Source of the DNA: CAZOEL01 sp964578835
Lineage (GTDB): Bacteria > Desulfobacterota > Syntrophobacteria > Syntrophobacterales > Syntrophobacteraceae
Length of the DNA: 64,000 bases
Direction: 5' to 3'
Assembly (NCBI GenBank): GCA_964578835.1
Contig: CAZOEL010000005.1
Span: 1-64,000, forward strand
The notes beneath the pieces are model-generated. The model did no database searches. It was not told the origin of the DNA and worked only from the letters and a program-made list of their open reading frames with translations. Below are positions 16,798 through 24,086 of this stretch, piece by piece (position 1 is the stretch's first letter; each line of letters starts with the position of its first letter). A program made the translations under genes and the position numbers.

Positions 16798-18159
16798 TCA
16801 AGGCTTCGGGAAGCCCTCAATGGCTTTAAGAGCCTTTTGAATCTCCCCGTCTTCTAGTTCATGATGCACGAGCTTTCCCGAAAGGAATGCGTCATAAGCC
16901 GGAAGATCGATAATGCCGTGTCCGCTCCAGTTGAAGAGAATAGTCTTCTCCTTGCCTTCCTGCTTCGCCCGCTCGGCTTCCTGGATGACTGCAGCGATGA
17001 CGTGGTTGGTTTCCGGGGCGGGGATGAATCCCTCGGCTCGAGCCCATTTGATGCCGGCGGAGAAGGTTTCGAGTTGATTGTACGCTCGAGCTTCTACGAT
17101 TTCTTCCTTTACAAGATGACTGACGATGGGCGCCATTCCGTGATATCGCAAACCACCTGCATGGAGAGGGGCAGGAATATAGTCGTGTCCCAGAGTGTGC
17201 ATGGGCAAAAGTGGAGTGGTCATTGCCGTATCGCCAAAGTCATAGGCGAATGGGCCCCGGGTCAGGGTGGGACAAGATGATGGCTCGGCGGCTATGATGG
17301 AAACCTTCTTCCCATGAATCTTATCGCACACGAAGGGCGCGGAAATGCCGGCGAAGTTGCTTCCCCCTCCTGCGCACCCCAGAACGACGTCGGGATATTC
17401 TCCAAGCTTTTCAAACTGCTTGTGAGCCTCCAGCCCGTTAATGCTCTGGTGTATCAGGACGTGATTCAAGACGCTGCCCAGCGAATAACGAGCTTTTTCA
17501 TCACCCACGGCGTCTTCTATCGCTTCGCTGATCGCTATGCCGAGGCTGCCCGGCGAGTCGGGGGTTTCGGCCAGGATTTTCCTTCCCGCCTGAGTCCTGT
17601 CGCTGGGACTGGGAATGCACTCTGCGCCCCAGGTCTGCATCATGAGACGCCGGTAAGGTTTTTGGTCGTAGCTGATGCGAACCATGAAGACGCGACACTC
17701 CAGGCCGAACATCTGACACGCCATGCTCAATGCGCTTCCCCATTGTCCTGCGCCAGTCTCCGTGGACACCCGTTTGATGCCGAATTCTTTATTATAGTAG
17801 GCTTGTGCTATAGCAGTGTTGGGTTTATGAGATCCCGGAGGGCTCATGCCTTCGTTCTTGAAATAGATCTTCACGGGAGCATCCAAGGCTTTCTCGAAAT
17901 TTCGAGCCCGAAAAAGAGGAGTGGGACGCCAGATGAGGTATTTCTCGAGCACCGGTTCGGGTATATCGATCCATCGCTCGGTGGAGACTTCCTGCTCGAT
18001 GATGTTCATGGGAAAAACGGGAGCAAGATCCTGCGGTTCGATGGGCTGGCCGGTGCCCGGGTGAAGCGGCGGCTTCATGGGCGTGGGTAAATCGGCTCGG
18101 ATGTTGTACCATTGCTTGGGTATTTCGCTGTCATCCAAAATAACTTTCATCTTCTCCAT
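16798..18159 (-). CDS. trpB: Tryptophan synthase beta chain, TrpB2 type
   Basis: A 453-residue PLP enzyme that condenses indole with serine. The PLP lysine is Lys112 in PPGSHKPNTA, and the phosphate loop is GCAGGGSNF. The N-terminal extension of about 60 residues, with RPTPLFRARNFEKAL and the motif ETGAGQWGSA, marks the TrpB2 branch, which often acts without TrpA. There is no trpA next to it. ATG 18159 is chosen because AGGAG precedes it at 8 bases. Upstream on the same strand is an attenuator with a leader peptide containing three Trp codons in a row, so expression should rise when charged tRNA-Trp is scarce. Confidence 0.95.
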   Translation of the reverse strand: MEKMKVILDDSEIPKQWYNIRADLPTPMKPPLHPGTGQPIEPQDLAPVFPMNIIEQEVSTERWIDIPEPVLEKYLIWRPTPLFRARNFEKALDAPVKIYFKNEGMSPPGSHKPNTAIAQAYYNKEFGIKRVSTETGAGQWGSALSMACQMFGLECRVFMVRISYDQKPYRRLMMQTWGAECIPSPSDRTQAGRKILAETPDSPGSLGIAISEAIEDAVGDEKARYSLGSVLNHVLIHQSINGLEAHKQFEKLGEYPDVVLGCAGGGSNFAGISAPFVCDKIHGKKVSIIAAEPSSCPTLTRGPFAYDFGDTAMTTPLLPMHTLGHDYIPAPLHAGGLRYHGMAPIVSHLVKEEIVEARAYNQLETFSAGIKWARAEGFIPAPETNHVIAAVIQEAERAKQEGKEKTILFNWSGHGIIDLPAYDAFLSGKLVHHELEDGEIQKALKAIEGFPKP

Positions 18160-18221
18160 GTCCAATTCTCCTCATCTTGTGTCTCAGACCTTGTAACGGG
18201 AAAGCTCCCGTTGAGCGCGCA

Positions 18222-18268
18222 TAAAAAAAGGGCCGTGGAGCTAGTTCTTGAGCTAGCCCACGGCCCTT
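18222..18268 (-). terminator. Attenuator terminator of trpB2
   Basis: On the minus strand AAGGGCCGTGG (18268-18258) pairs with CCACGGCCCTT (18238-18228); the stem is extended by a GCTAG/CTAGC segment with one bulge and is followed by seven T (18229-18223). It lies between the leader peptide gene and trpB2, 63 bp before the trpB2 start, so it would stop transcription before the gene when Trp-tRNA is abundant. Confidence 0.9.
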
Positions 18269-18303
18269 GTTCGTTATGCGCAATCGAGCGTTTGTGGACA
18301 GGC

Positions 18304-18366
18304 TCAAAAAATAGCCTGCCACCACCACAACAAAAAAGAATAATTCGTATCGGAGCCGGAAATCAT
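18304..18366 (-). CDS. trpL: trp leader peptide with three consecutive Trp codons
   Basis: A 20-residue frame reading MISGSDTNYSFLLWWWQAIF then TGA. TGG occurs three times in a row at codons 14-16. A GCAGG stretch lies 7 bases before the ATG. The RNA from the last TGG codon onward can fold as a hairpin (GTGGCAGGCT with AGCCTGTCCAC), the expected 1:2 pause structure. A ribosome stalled on the Trp codons would block it and favour an antiterminator with the downstream segment. This is the classical layout of Trp attenuation. Too short for standard gene finders. Confidence 0.9.
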   Translation of the reverse strand: MISGSDTNYSFLLWWWQAIF

Positions 18367-18400
18367 AAACAACCTGCCTTTTATAACATCTCGGCTCTAT

Positions 18401-18429
18401 ACCTAATGCAATTGTGGGTTAGGTGTCAA
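18401..18429 (-). promoter_or_regulatory. Putative promoter of the trpL-trpB2 unit
   Basis: A perfect -35 hexamer TTGACA at 18429-18424 on the minus strand. The -10 is weak: TTAGGT at 18406-18401 with a 17-bp spacer. It starts about 35 bp ahead of the leader peptide. Confidence 0.45.
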
Positions 18430-18876
18430 CTTTAAAAAAAAAGAGGTCTCTATAACCGAATGGACCAGAAGAGTTGTATTACATTTGGACGGTGAATAAA
18501 GAATTGCGTCCGGATAAATACAGTTGCGAAATTTGCAGGTTTCATTTATATGGAGTGCATTGCTGAAGGTTGGGCGCGTAAGGAGTGGTTATGGGCTCTG
18601 ATCTGCTAATTCATTTGATTCGAACGTCGCAGCCTGCCGCCATTGGTGTTCTTACCAACATGGATCGATTTTCATTGATGCTTTTCAAAAATGTTATAGA
18701 ATCATTTCCCTTATTATTGGAGCAAGCGGGCGCCGGCTATGTTTGCCGCAATCTCAATCCTGGGTTGCCCGCGCGCTAGATCAGTACGCTAGTGCTTGCG
18801 CTGGAGGCGTAAGCGTGAAAAAGGGGGCTAGGCATTCACGGATGCAAAAAATATAAATCGCAAAGGAGGAGAAAAA
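18430..18876. other. Intergenic stretch between trp leader and the outer-membrane barrel gene
   Basis: About 450 bases. A 64-codon frame at 18585-18779 has GGAGTGGTT before it, but its product shows no family features and it is not called. AAAGGAGGAG at 18861-18870 is the ribosome binding site of the next gene. Confidence 0.4.
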
Positions 18877-19506
18877 ATGAAAAAGTTGATTTTACTTTCA
18901 TTGCTTGTCGCTCTGGTTTTCACCTCGTCGCTGGTTAACGCCCAACAAAGGTACCCGCTTGGCATCGGAAATCTTGCTGTGAAGGTTGACTATCTTCGAT
19001 TTACCGATGGCGATGTGGAAGACATCAATGCTGAAAACGCTGTTTACGTCGGTCTCGAAGGATATATGTCAGTCTTCCATCCGAATTTTTATCTCGGTAT
19101 GGAAAGCGGCTGGGCGGGATCCTCAGGGGATTTCGATGCTTTCGTAATTCCCCCTGGCGTGTTCGCCGATGTAGATGTTGACATCGACTATGTGCCGATC
19201 GAATTGAACGCAAAGTATGTCTTTGAAATCAATCCCTGCATGAACTTCGCTGTGGGCGCCGGTATTTCGGCCAATTATATCAACGTTGATATGGACATTA
19301 ACCAGCTTGGTCTTTCTGGAGACGAAGACGACTGGCTTTTTGGCGGACAGTTCTTCGCTGATTTCAACATCTTCTTCACTCCGAACTTCTTTGTCGGGAT
19401 CAATGCAAAGTATCAAATTACCGATGATATCGAAGTCAATGACGTCGATACCGACATCAACGCTTCGAACGTCAGAGTTGGTGGCCAGATAGGCTTCGCC
19501 TTCTAA
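18877..19506 (+). CDS. Small outer-membrane beta-barrel protein
   Basis: 209 residues. A signal peptide MKKLILLSLLVALVFTSSLV ends near VNAQQ, followed by alternating strands with acidic turns (DGDVEDINAEN, VDVDIDYVPIEL, VDMDINQLGLSGDEDD) and a C-terminal Phe (GGQIGFAF), the usual signal for outer-membrane insertion. It fits an eight-stranded OmpA/OmpW/Opa-like barrel. The many Asp in the loops could bind cations. A strong AAAGGAGGAG lies just before the ATG. A hairpin at 19531-19558 follows. Confidence 0.85.
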   Translation: MKKLILLSLLVALVFTSSLVNAQQRYPLGIGNLAVKVDYLRFTDGDVEDINAENAVYVGLEGYMSVFHPNFYLGMESGWAGSSGDFDAFVIPPGVFADVDVDIDYVPIELNAKYVFEINPCMNFAVGAGISANYINVDMDINQLGLSGDEDDWLFGGQFFADFNIFFTPNFFVGINAKYQITDDIEVNDVDTDINASNVRVGGQIGFAF

Positions 19507-19530
19507 TTCGCTTTTTAGCCTGAATACGGG

Positions 19531-19558
19531 GGGGATCTCATGGGCCCCTGAGATCCCC
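19531..19558 (+). terminator. 10-bp perfect hairpin after the barrel gene
   Basis: GGGGATCTCA (19531-19540) pairs with TGAGATCCCC (19549-19558), loop TGGGCCCC, followed by TCTCCC. The T-run is weak, but position 25 bp after the stop codon supports a terminator role. Confidence 0.6.
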
Positions 19559-19669
19559 TCTCCCAAGCATCTTCCGCCCACAAAGCCGCAGCTTCCCCAA
19601 ACGCCCCGGAGTATCTCGCAGCTTCGCCACCCGGCGATCGCATGCTGAAAAGGTTCTGTTCATACTTAT

Positions 19670-19849
19670 TACTCGATGTTCAAGTCTTTTGCTTCGGGGT
19701 AGAAAAACCTCGAAGCAAAAAATCTGTTGGCGCGCATAAGGGTTGGGGTGTCCCGTTAAGGGTTGAGGTGTCCCGTTCGCCCTTCGATACCTCAGCACGA
19801 TCGGGTGGCGTATCCCAATGCGCGCCAACAAGAACTTGAACATCGAGTA
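19670..19849. repeat. 180-bp palindromic element with bipartite inverted ends
   Basis: The outer arms TACTCGATGTTCAAGT (19670-19685) and its complement (19834-19849), and inner arms TGTTGGCGCGCAT (19725-19737) and its complement (19818-19830), are perfect. On the right the two blocks are 3 bp apart; on the left they are separated by 39 bp that themselves form a hairpin (TTTTGCTTCG with CGAAGCAAAA). The centre holds two direct copies of GGGTTGRGGTGTCCCGTT. No coding frame. It resembles a MITE or other dispersed repeat with a second small palindrome inserted in one arm. Confidence 0.75.
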
Positions 19850-19886
19850 TTACATATTGGGAATGTCGGGTTTTCTGACAAGAAGC

Positions 19887-19981
19887 CTAGCAGCCTGTCC
19901 GAGCCCATTTTCTGCTGCATCCCGTTATTCCCGCCTTCGCTTGAATGACGTTCTATGGGGGATTCTCCGACAGGCTGCTAG
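19887..19981. repeat. 95-bp inverted-repeat element
   Basis: CTAGCAGCCTGTC at 19887-19899 and its exact complement at 19969-19981; extending inwards the match continues to 17 bp with one mismatch. The inner 61 bp carry no gene. It sits 37 bp after the previous palindromic element. It looks like a non-autonomous mobile repeat. Confidence 0.7.
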
Positions 19982-20184
19982 TCGTGAAAAACGATATTTG
20001 CCTTTCTGGGAGCCAAAAGCTCGCCGGCCAAGAGTGAAGTGGTTATAATTGCTGTTCGGCGCTTATTGCTAAGCGCTTCTGATCGCGCCGGCCGACGGTT
20101 TCCTGGAGAGTTCCGTGTGGCTGCTTCAGAAGATGAAGGCCCAATGGCCGCTTCTCATAACCCTAAGCCTGGAGGCGTTTCCCC

Positions 20185-20844
20185 ATGGTGCGGATATCAT
20201 TGATCGGCATGTCGGGACTGGGCAAGTCTCATTGGTCAGCGATGCTTGCCGAGCGAGGATTCAGTCGCTTTTGCTGTGATGATCTCATTACTTCGAAACT
20301 ATCTGCAGAACTGAAAGGGCCTGACGGTTCGATTATCGATCTTGGGACATGGATGGGCTTTCCCTACGAACCGGATTATAAAACGCGCGAATCGCAATAC
20401 TTGAAGCTTGAAGTGGAGGTGTTGTCGGAGGTCTTCGATCGAATAACGGCTATTTCCGGCGATGTTGTCGTGGATACGACGGGAAGCGTTATTTACGCGG
20501 GAGAGGATAGCTTGAATAGACTCAGACAACATACAACCATCGTGCATTTTGCCACTTCCCCCGATGCGCAGGAGAAAATGCTGCTTGCCTACATGGAAAA
20601 GCCAAGGCCTGTTCTCTGGCGCGATATCTTCACGAAGAACCCACATGAAACGAACAGGGACGCCCTGATGCGCTGCTACCCGTTGCTCCTTGCCAGCAGG
20701 GAGCGGTTATATCGTCAGTACGCCGATGTGGTTATCGAGTACGAAGAGCATAGGGACGAGCGTCTGAGAGTGGAAGACCTGCTGCATTTTATCGAAGTCA
20801 GAACGCCTCGTCGAGTGAGCGCCAATCTCAATTTTGAATCATGA
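20185..20844 (+). CDS. P-loop kinase-like protein (shikimate-kinase-like fold)
   Basis: 219 residues. Walker A GMSGLGKSHWSAML is at residues 8-21, followed by FCCDDLITSKL, similar to the substrate Asp region of small-molecule kinases, and DVVVDTTGSVIY as a Walker-B-like strand. ARG-rich segments (SRERLYRQYAD) may form the lid. GGAGG precedes ATG 20185 by about 9 bp. It overlaps the next open frame by 4 bp. Substrate unknown; it differs from true shikimate kinase in lacking the standard RxxxE and GGG motifs. Confidence 0.7.
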   Translation: MVRISLIGMSGLGKSHWSAMLAERGFSRFCCDDLITSKLSAELKGPDGSIIDLGTWMGFPYEPDYKTRESQYLKLEVEVLSEVFDRITAISGDVVVDTTGSVIYAGEDSLNRLRQHTTIVHFATSPDAQEKMLLAYMEKPRPVLWRDIFTKNPHETNRDALMRCYPLLLASRERLYRQYADVVIEYEEHRDERLRVEDLLHFIEVRTPRRVSANLNFES

Positions 20845-20867
20845 TGCACATGAGCGGAGAGAATCTT

Positions 20868-21053
20868 ATGAATAAGGCCGCGGCCCTGATCCAGATTGTC
20901 GTCATTGCTCTTGTCATAGGGTTTGGGACCTATCGGATGTTCCGGGGCGACTTTGAATTCATGTTCGCCTCTCTTCCTCTTCTCATGGGCTATTATGTTC
21001 TGCTTGCGAGAGCTAGAAGACGAAGGGCATTGATGAAAGAAGAGGATGACTGA
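20868..21053 (+). CDS. Small membrane protein
   Basis: 61 residues with two hydrophobic segments (IQIVVIALVIGFGTYRMF and FMFASLPLLMGYYVLLARA), an Arg-rich stretch RARRRRALMK and an acidic end. ATG 20868 is chosen because GGAGAG lies 6 bases before it; an upstream in-frame ATG at 20841 overlaps the kinase stop. Function unknown; position suggests an operon with the kinase-like gene. Confidence 0.6.
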   Translation: MNKAAALIQIVVIALVIGFGTYRMFRGDFEFMFASLPLLMGYYVLLARARRRRALMKEEDD

Positions 21054-21287
21054 TACGGTCGACTGCTCGATAGAATCCAAAGATCCTCGATATATAAAGA
21101 AACGTAGGCAGGCCATCCTTAGCTTTACTTTCCATTTGCGCGCTAAGTCCCGCGTGTCTCCGCTTTAGTTGAACTTCATTCCTCCCAGTGTTACCTTCAA
21201 ATATAAGATGCTTCCGATATAACTCGGAATGCTTTTGATTCCTTTGGATTGTATTTGGAGGAAATGGCTCAACACCATTAGATGTAT

Positions 21288-21345
21288 CCGATTCCGGCAT
21301 TGGGCGCGACCCGTGGAGATCGTCTTGAGGCGGAATCGGGTTTTT
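21288..21345 (+). terminator. Hairpin with T-run immediately before a start codon
   Basis: CCGATTCCG (21288-21296) pairs with CGGAATCGG (21331-21339), followed by GTTTTT (21340-21345). The ribosome binding site AGGAG and ATG 21357 come directly after. It may end upstream transcription or act as a leader attenuator for the next gene. Confidence 0.5.
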
Positions 21346-21356
21346 AGGAGCGGCAG

Positions 21357-21752
21357 ATGAGAAAAGCAACCGGTTTTGTCTTTGGTCTGTTCATATTGGT
21401 TTTTATAGGGCTGATGGGGATGGCTGGAACTGCTTCGGCATGTCCTTCCGATGGTCACGGCGCAATGGGCGCCGACAGAGATATGGGAAGGGATTTGAGA
21501 ATCGACGGCCAATCAAACGTTGAGAGAGAAATCCTTGCAATGGGGTCGGGTGCGGTTGATGAGTCCAAGGATATGGACCAGGGCCAGGACCAGGATCGTG
21601 ATCGACCGATGGATGCCGGGGATCGAGAGCCCTTTGTGCTCCTTTTGGCTGACGTGGACATTGATTTCGATAGAGACGAAGGGGTAGCAGAGGATCTTGG
21701 CGAAGATCTGGATGAAGGCGTGGATGAACTGGGAGATGCCGTAGAAGATTAG
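21357..21752 (+). CDS. Exported Asp-rich protein, unknown function
   Basis: 131 residues. A signal peptide (FVFGLFILVFIGLMGMAGTA, cleavage near ASA-C) is followed by a low-complexity acidic region with DRDMGRD, MDQGQDQDRDRP, DVDIDFDRDEG and EDLGEDLDEGVDELGDAVED. Runs such as DVDIDFDRDEG resemble calcium-binding loops without forming a full EF-hand. A Cys just after the signal could be a lipid site, but the spacing is not a clear lipobox. AGGAG lies 7 bases before the ATG. Candidate metal buffer in the periplasm; inference only. Confidence 0.6.
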   Translation: MRKATGFVFGLFILVFIGLMGMAGTASACPSDGHGAMGADRDMGRDLRIDGQSNVEREILAMGSGAVDESKDMDQGQDQDRDRPMDAGDREPFVLLLADVDIDFDRDEGVAEDLGEDLDEGVDELGDAVED

Positions 21753-21902
21753 ACCCGGTAAAATCTGTTATAAAGAATGCGACGGCGTTATCGGCTGAGG
21801 CGCAGTGAAAAGAGCGCGCAGCAGCCGGGAGCGTCGCCGCATTGTTATATGGGGGCGTGAGAGCTTGGTTATAAGGGGCGGCGCAATGCAGGCCTGGCCT
21901 TG

Positions 21903-23264
21903 TTATGCATTAAGGAGATACTCCTGCACGTCCTGGAGAGACCGGGCGCCCATGAAGTCAATGTCAAATTCTCGGGAAAGTCTGTCCGCATTTGTTTTGG
22001 GTATGAGATAGCGTGTGAATCCGAGCTTGGAGGCTTCTAGAACGCGCAGGTTACTATGCCCGACCCCCCGCACCTCTCCGGCTAGTCCGACTTCTCCCCA
22101 GACGACAAGATCTGGCGGCAGAGGCCGGTCCAAATAGGTGCTGATCAGAGCCGCAATCATGGCGAGATCGGAGGCGGGCTCGATGAGACGAACCCCACCT
22201 GCAACATTCACGAAAACATCGTGTTGAGCGAAATTCAAGCCGAGCTTTTTCTCCAGAACCGCGAGCAGGAGGGATAACCTGTTGCTGTCCACGCCCATGC
22301 TCGTGCGCCTTGGCTGCACCCATCCCGTCGAGCTCACGAGAGCTTGCAGCTCAACGAGCAGGGGCCTCGATCCTTCTATGGAGCAGGCGACCACCGAGCC
22401 GGAAACCCCGGTGGGGCGCTCGGCGAGCAGAAGTTGCGACGGGTTGGGAACTTCTTCGAAGCCGGTCTCTTTCATTTCGAATACGCCAATCTCATTGGTG
22501 GAGCCGTAGCGGTTCTTTACAGCTCGAAGCAGGCGGAACGCATGCGTTCTGTCTCCTTCAAGGTAGAGCACCGTGTCCACAAGATGCTCCAGAGCCTTTG
22601 GGCCGGCGATGGAGCCTTCCTTTGTGACGTGTCCGATAACGAAAATGCTGATCCCCTTTTCCTTGGCGATGCGCATGAGCCTTGATGCGCATTCCCGAAT
22701 CTGGCTTATGGAGCCCGGCGCGACGTCGAGCGAGCCCGTATGGAAGGTTTGGATCGAATCCACGGCAAGCACGCTGACTGAATTCTGATCGACCGCCTCG
22801 GTTACGGCTTCAAAGGATGTTTCCGAGAAGACGTAAAGCTCATTTGGCTGAACATTGAGGCGATTAGCGCGAATTTTGAGCTGCTGAGGGCTCTCTTCTC
22901 CAGATGCGTAGAGGACCTTTCTATCTACAGACATTTTGGACAAAGCCTGCAGAAGCAATGTCGATTTTCCTATTCCAGGGTCTCCTGCAAGAAGAACGAT
23001 CGATCCCGGCACAAGTCCGCCGCCAAGAACGCGGTCCCATTCGCCGATTCCTGTCAGGATGCGCTCTTCGGGCAGCGATGGGATTTCCGCCAAAGATAGA
23101 GGCCTATTCTTTTGAGGCGAACCGGCGCTCCCTCTATTGGAGCCCTTGACGACGGCTTCCTCCGCCATGCTGTGCCAAGTCAGGCAGTCGGGGCAGCGGC
23201 CAAGCCATTTAGGGCTAACGTAGCCGCATTGTTGGCAGCGGAAGATCACTTTTTTTTCGGCCAT
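21903..23264 (-). CDS. radA: DNA repair protein RadA
   Basis: A 453-residue RecA-like ATPase that drives branch migration in recombination repair. It has an N-terminal C4 zinc finger (CQQCGYVSPKWLGRCPDC), Walker A GDPGIGKST, the RadA-specific KNRYGS motif and a C-terminal Lon-like fold (GWVQPRRTSMGVDSNRLSLL, FVNVAGGVRL). Length matches the family. Convergent with the exported acidic protein, and 70 bp after frdB on the same strand. Confidence 0.97.
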   Translation of the reverse strand: MAEKKVIFRCQQCGYVSPKWLGRCPDCLTWHSMAEEAVVKGSNRGSAGSPQKNRPLSLAEIPSLPEERILTGIGEWDRVLGGGLVPGSIVLLAGDPGIGKSTLLLQALSKMSVDRKVLYASGEESPQQLKIRANRLNVQPNELYVFSETSFEAVTEAVDQNSVSVLAVDSIQTFHTGSLDVAPGSISQIRECASRLMRIAKEKGISIFVIGHVTKEGSIAGPKALEHLVDTVLYLEGDRTHAFRLLRAVKNRYGSTNEIGVFEMKETGFEEVPNPSQLLLAERPTGVSGSVVACSIEGSRPLLVELQALVSSTGWVQPRRTSMGVDSNRLSLLLAVLEKKLGLNFAQHDVFVNVAGGVRLIEPASDLAMIAALISTYLDRPLPPDLVVWGEVGLAGEVRGVGHSNLRVLEASKLGFTRYLIPKTNADRLSREFDIDFMGARSLQDVQEYLLNA

Positions 23265-23333
23265 TGAGATTCCCGGGAAACAGTCGGAAGTTTACGGTTG
23301 ATTCAAGCCTCTTCTCAATTATATCGCCATTCG

Positions 23334-24071
23334 CTATCGGTGGAACAGCTGCCGGAAAGCGGTCCAGCCCATTTTTCTTCTGAGAGCGCCGAGCTGATCC
23401 AAAAGCCTGATGTTTTTCGGGCATACATCCTCGCAGGCAAGCAGCCCGAGGCATCCGAAGATGCCTTCGTCCGAGCCGACGACATCGAAGTATTCCTTAT
23501 TGGTGCGCTGGTCCCTGGGGTCAGCCATGAAGCGGGCGATCCTGTTGAAGGCCACGGGCCCCATGAAATCCGGCCGCATATTGGCTTTGCCGCATCCTGC
23601 GACGCAGCAGCCGCACTCGATGCACCTTTCTATTTCGTATACTTCCTCCGCTTTCTCGTTGCTCATGGGCTCTTCGGCGGCCATGGGGTCGAAGGCTTTG
23701 TCGGTGTGAATCCATGATTCGACTTTCTCTTGCATGCCGCGGAACCAGGTGCCGGTATCGACGGAGAGGTCGCCAATGAGCTTGAAGACCGGGAGCGGAA
23801 GCAGCGTGATCTCCTCGGGCAGGTTCTTTGTCAGAGTATGGCAGGCAAGGTCGGGCTTTCCGTTTATAAGCATGGCGCAGGAGCCGCAGATGCCCGCTCT
23901 GCAGACGAAGTCGAACTGGAGGCTTGGGTCCTGCTCTTCCCGGATGCGGTTTAGCGCAATATAGATGGTCATTCGGTCTGTTTCCTCAAGGGAATAGCTT
24001 TCCATGTGCGGGACCGAATCGCGGGCTTCGGGATTGTGCCTGAAGATGTTGAAAGTCAGTGGTCTTCCCAT
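23334..24071 (-). CDS. frdB: Fumarate reductase/succinate dehydrogenase iron-sulfur subunit
   Basis: 245 residues, carrying electrons between flavin and heme b. Three cluster sites are visible: 2Fe-2S in CRAGICGSCAMLINGKPDLAC, 4Fe-4S in CIECGCCVAGC, and 3Fe-4S in CLGLLACEDVCPK. ATG 24071 is preferred over GTG 24080 because AGAGG lies 8 bases before it. Third gene of the frdCAB unit on the minus strand. Confidence 0.94.
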   Translation of the reverse strand: MGRPLTFNIFRHNPEARDSVPHMESYSLEETDRMTIYIALNRIREEQDPSLQFDFVCRAGICGSCAMLINGKPDLACHTLTKNLPEEITLLPLPVFKLIGDLSVDTGTWFRGMQEKVESWIHTDKAFDPMAAEEPMSNEKAEEVYEIERCIECGCCVAGCGKANMRPDFMGPVAFNRIARFMADPRDQRTNKEYFDVVGSDEGIFGCLGLLACEDVCPKNIRLLDQLGALRRKMGWTAFRQLFHR

Positions 24072-24086
24072 TCTATGCACCTCTTG

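Noticed and set aside
18585..18779. 64-codon frame upstream of the outer-membrane barrel
   Set aside because: It has GGAGTGG before the ATG but no recognisable composition or motif; too weak to call.
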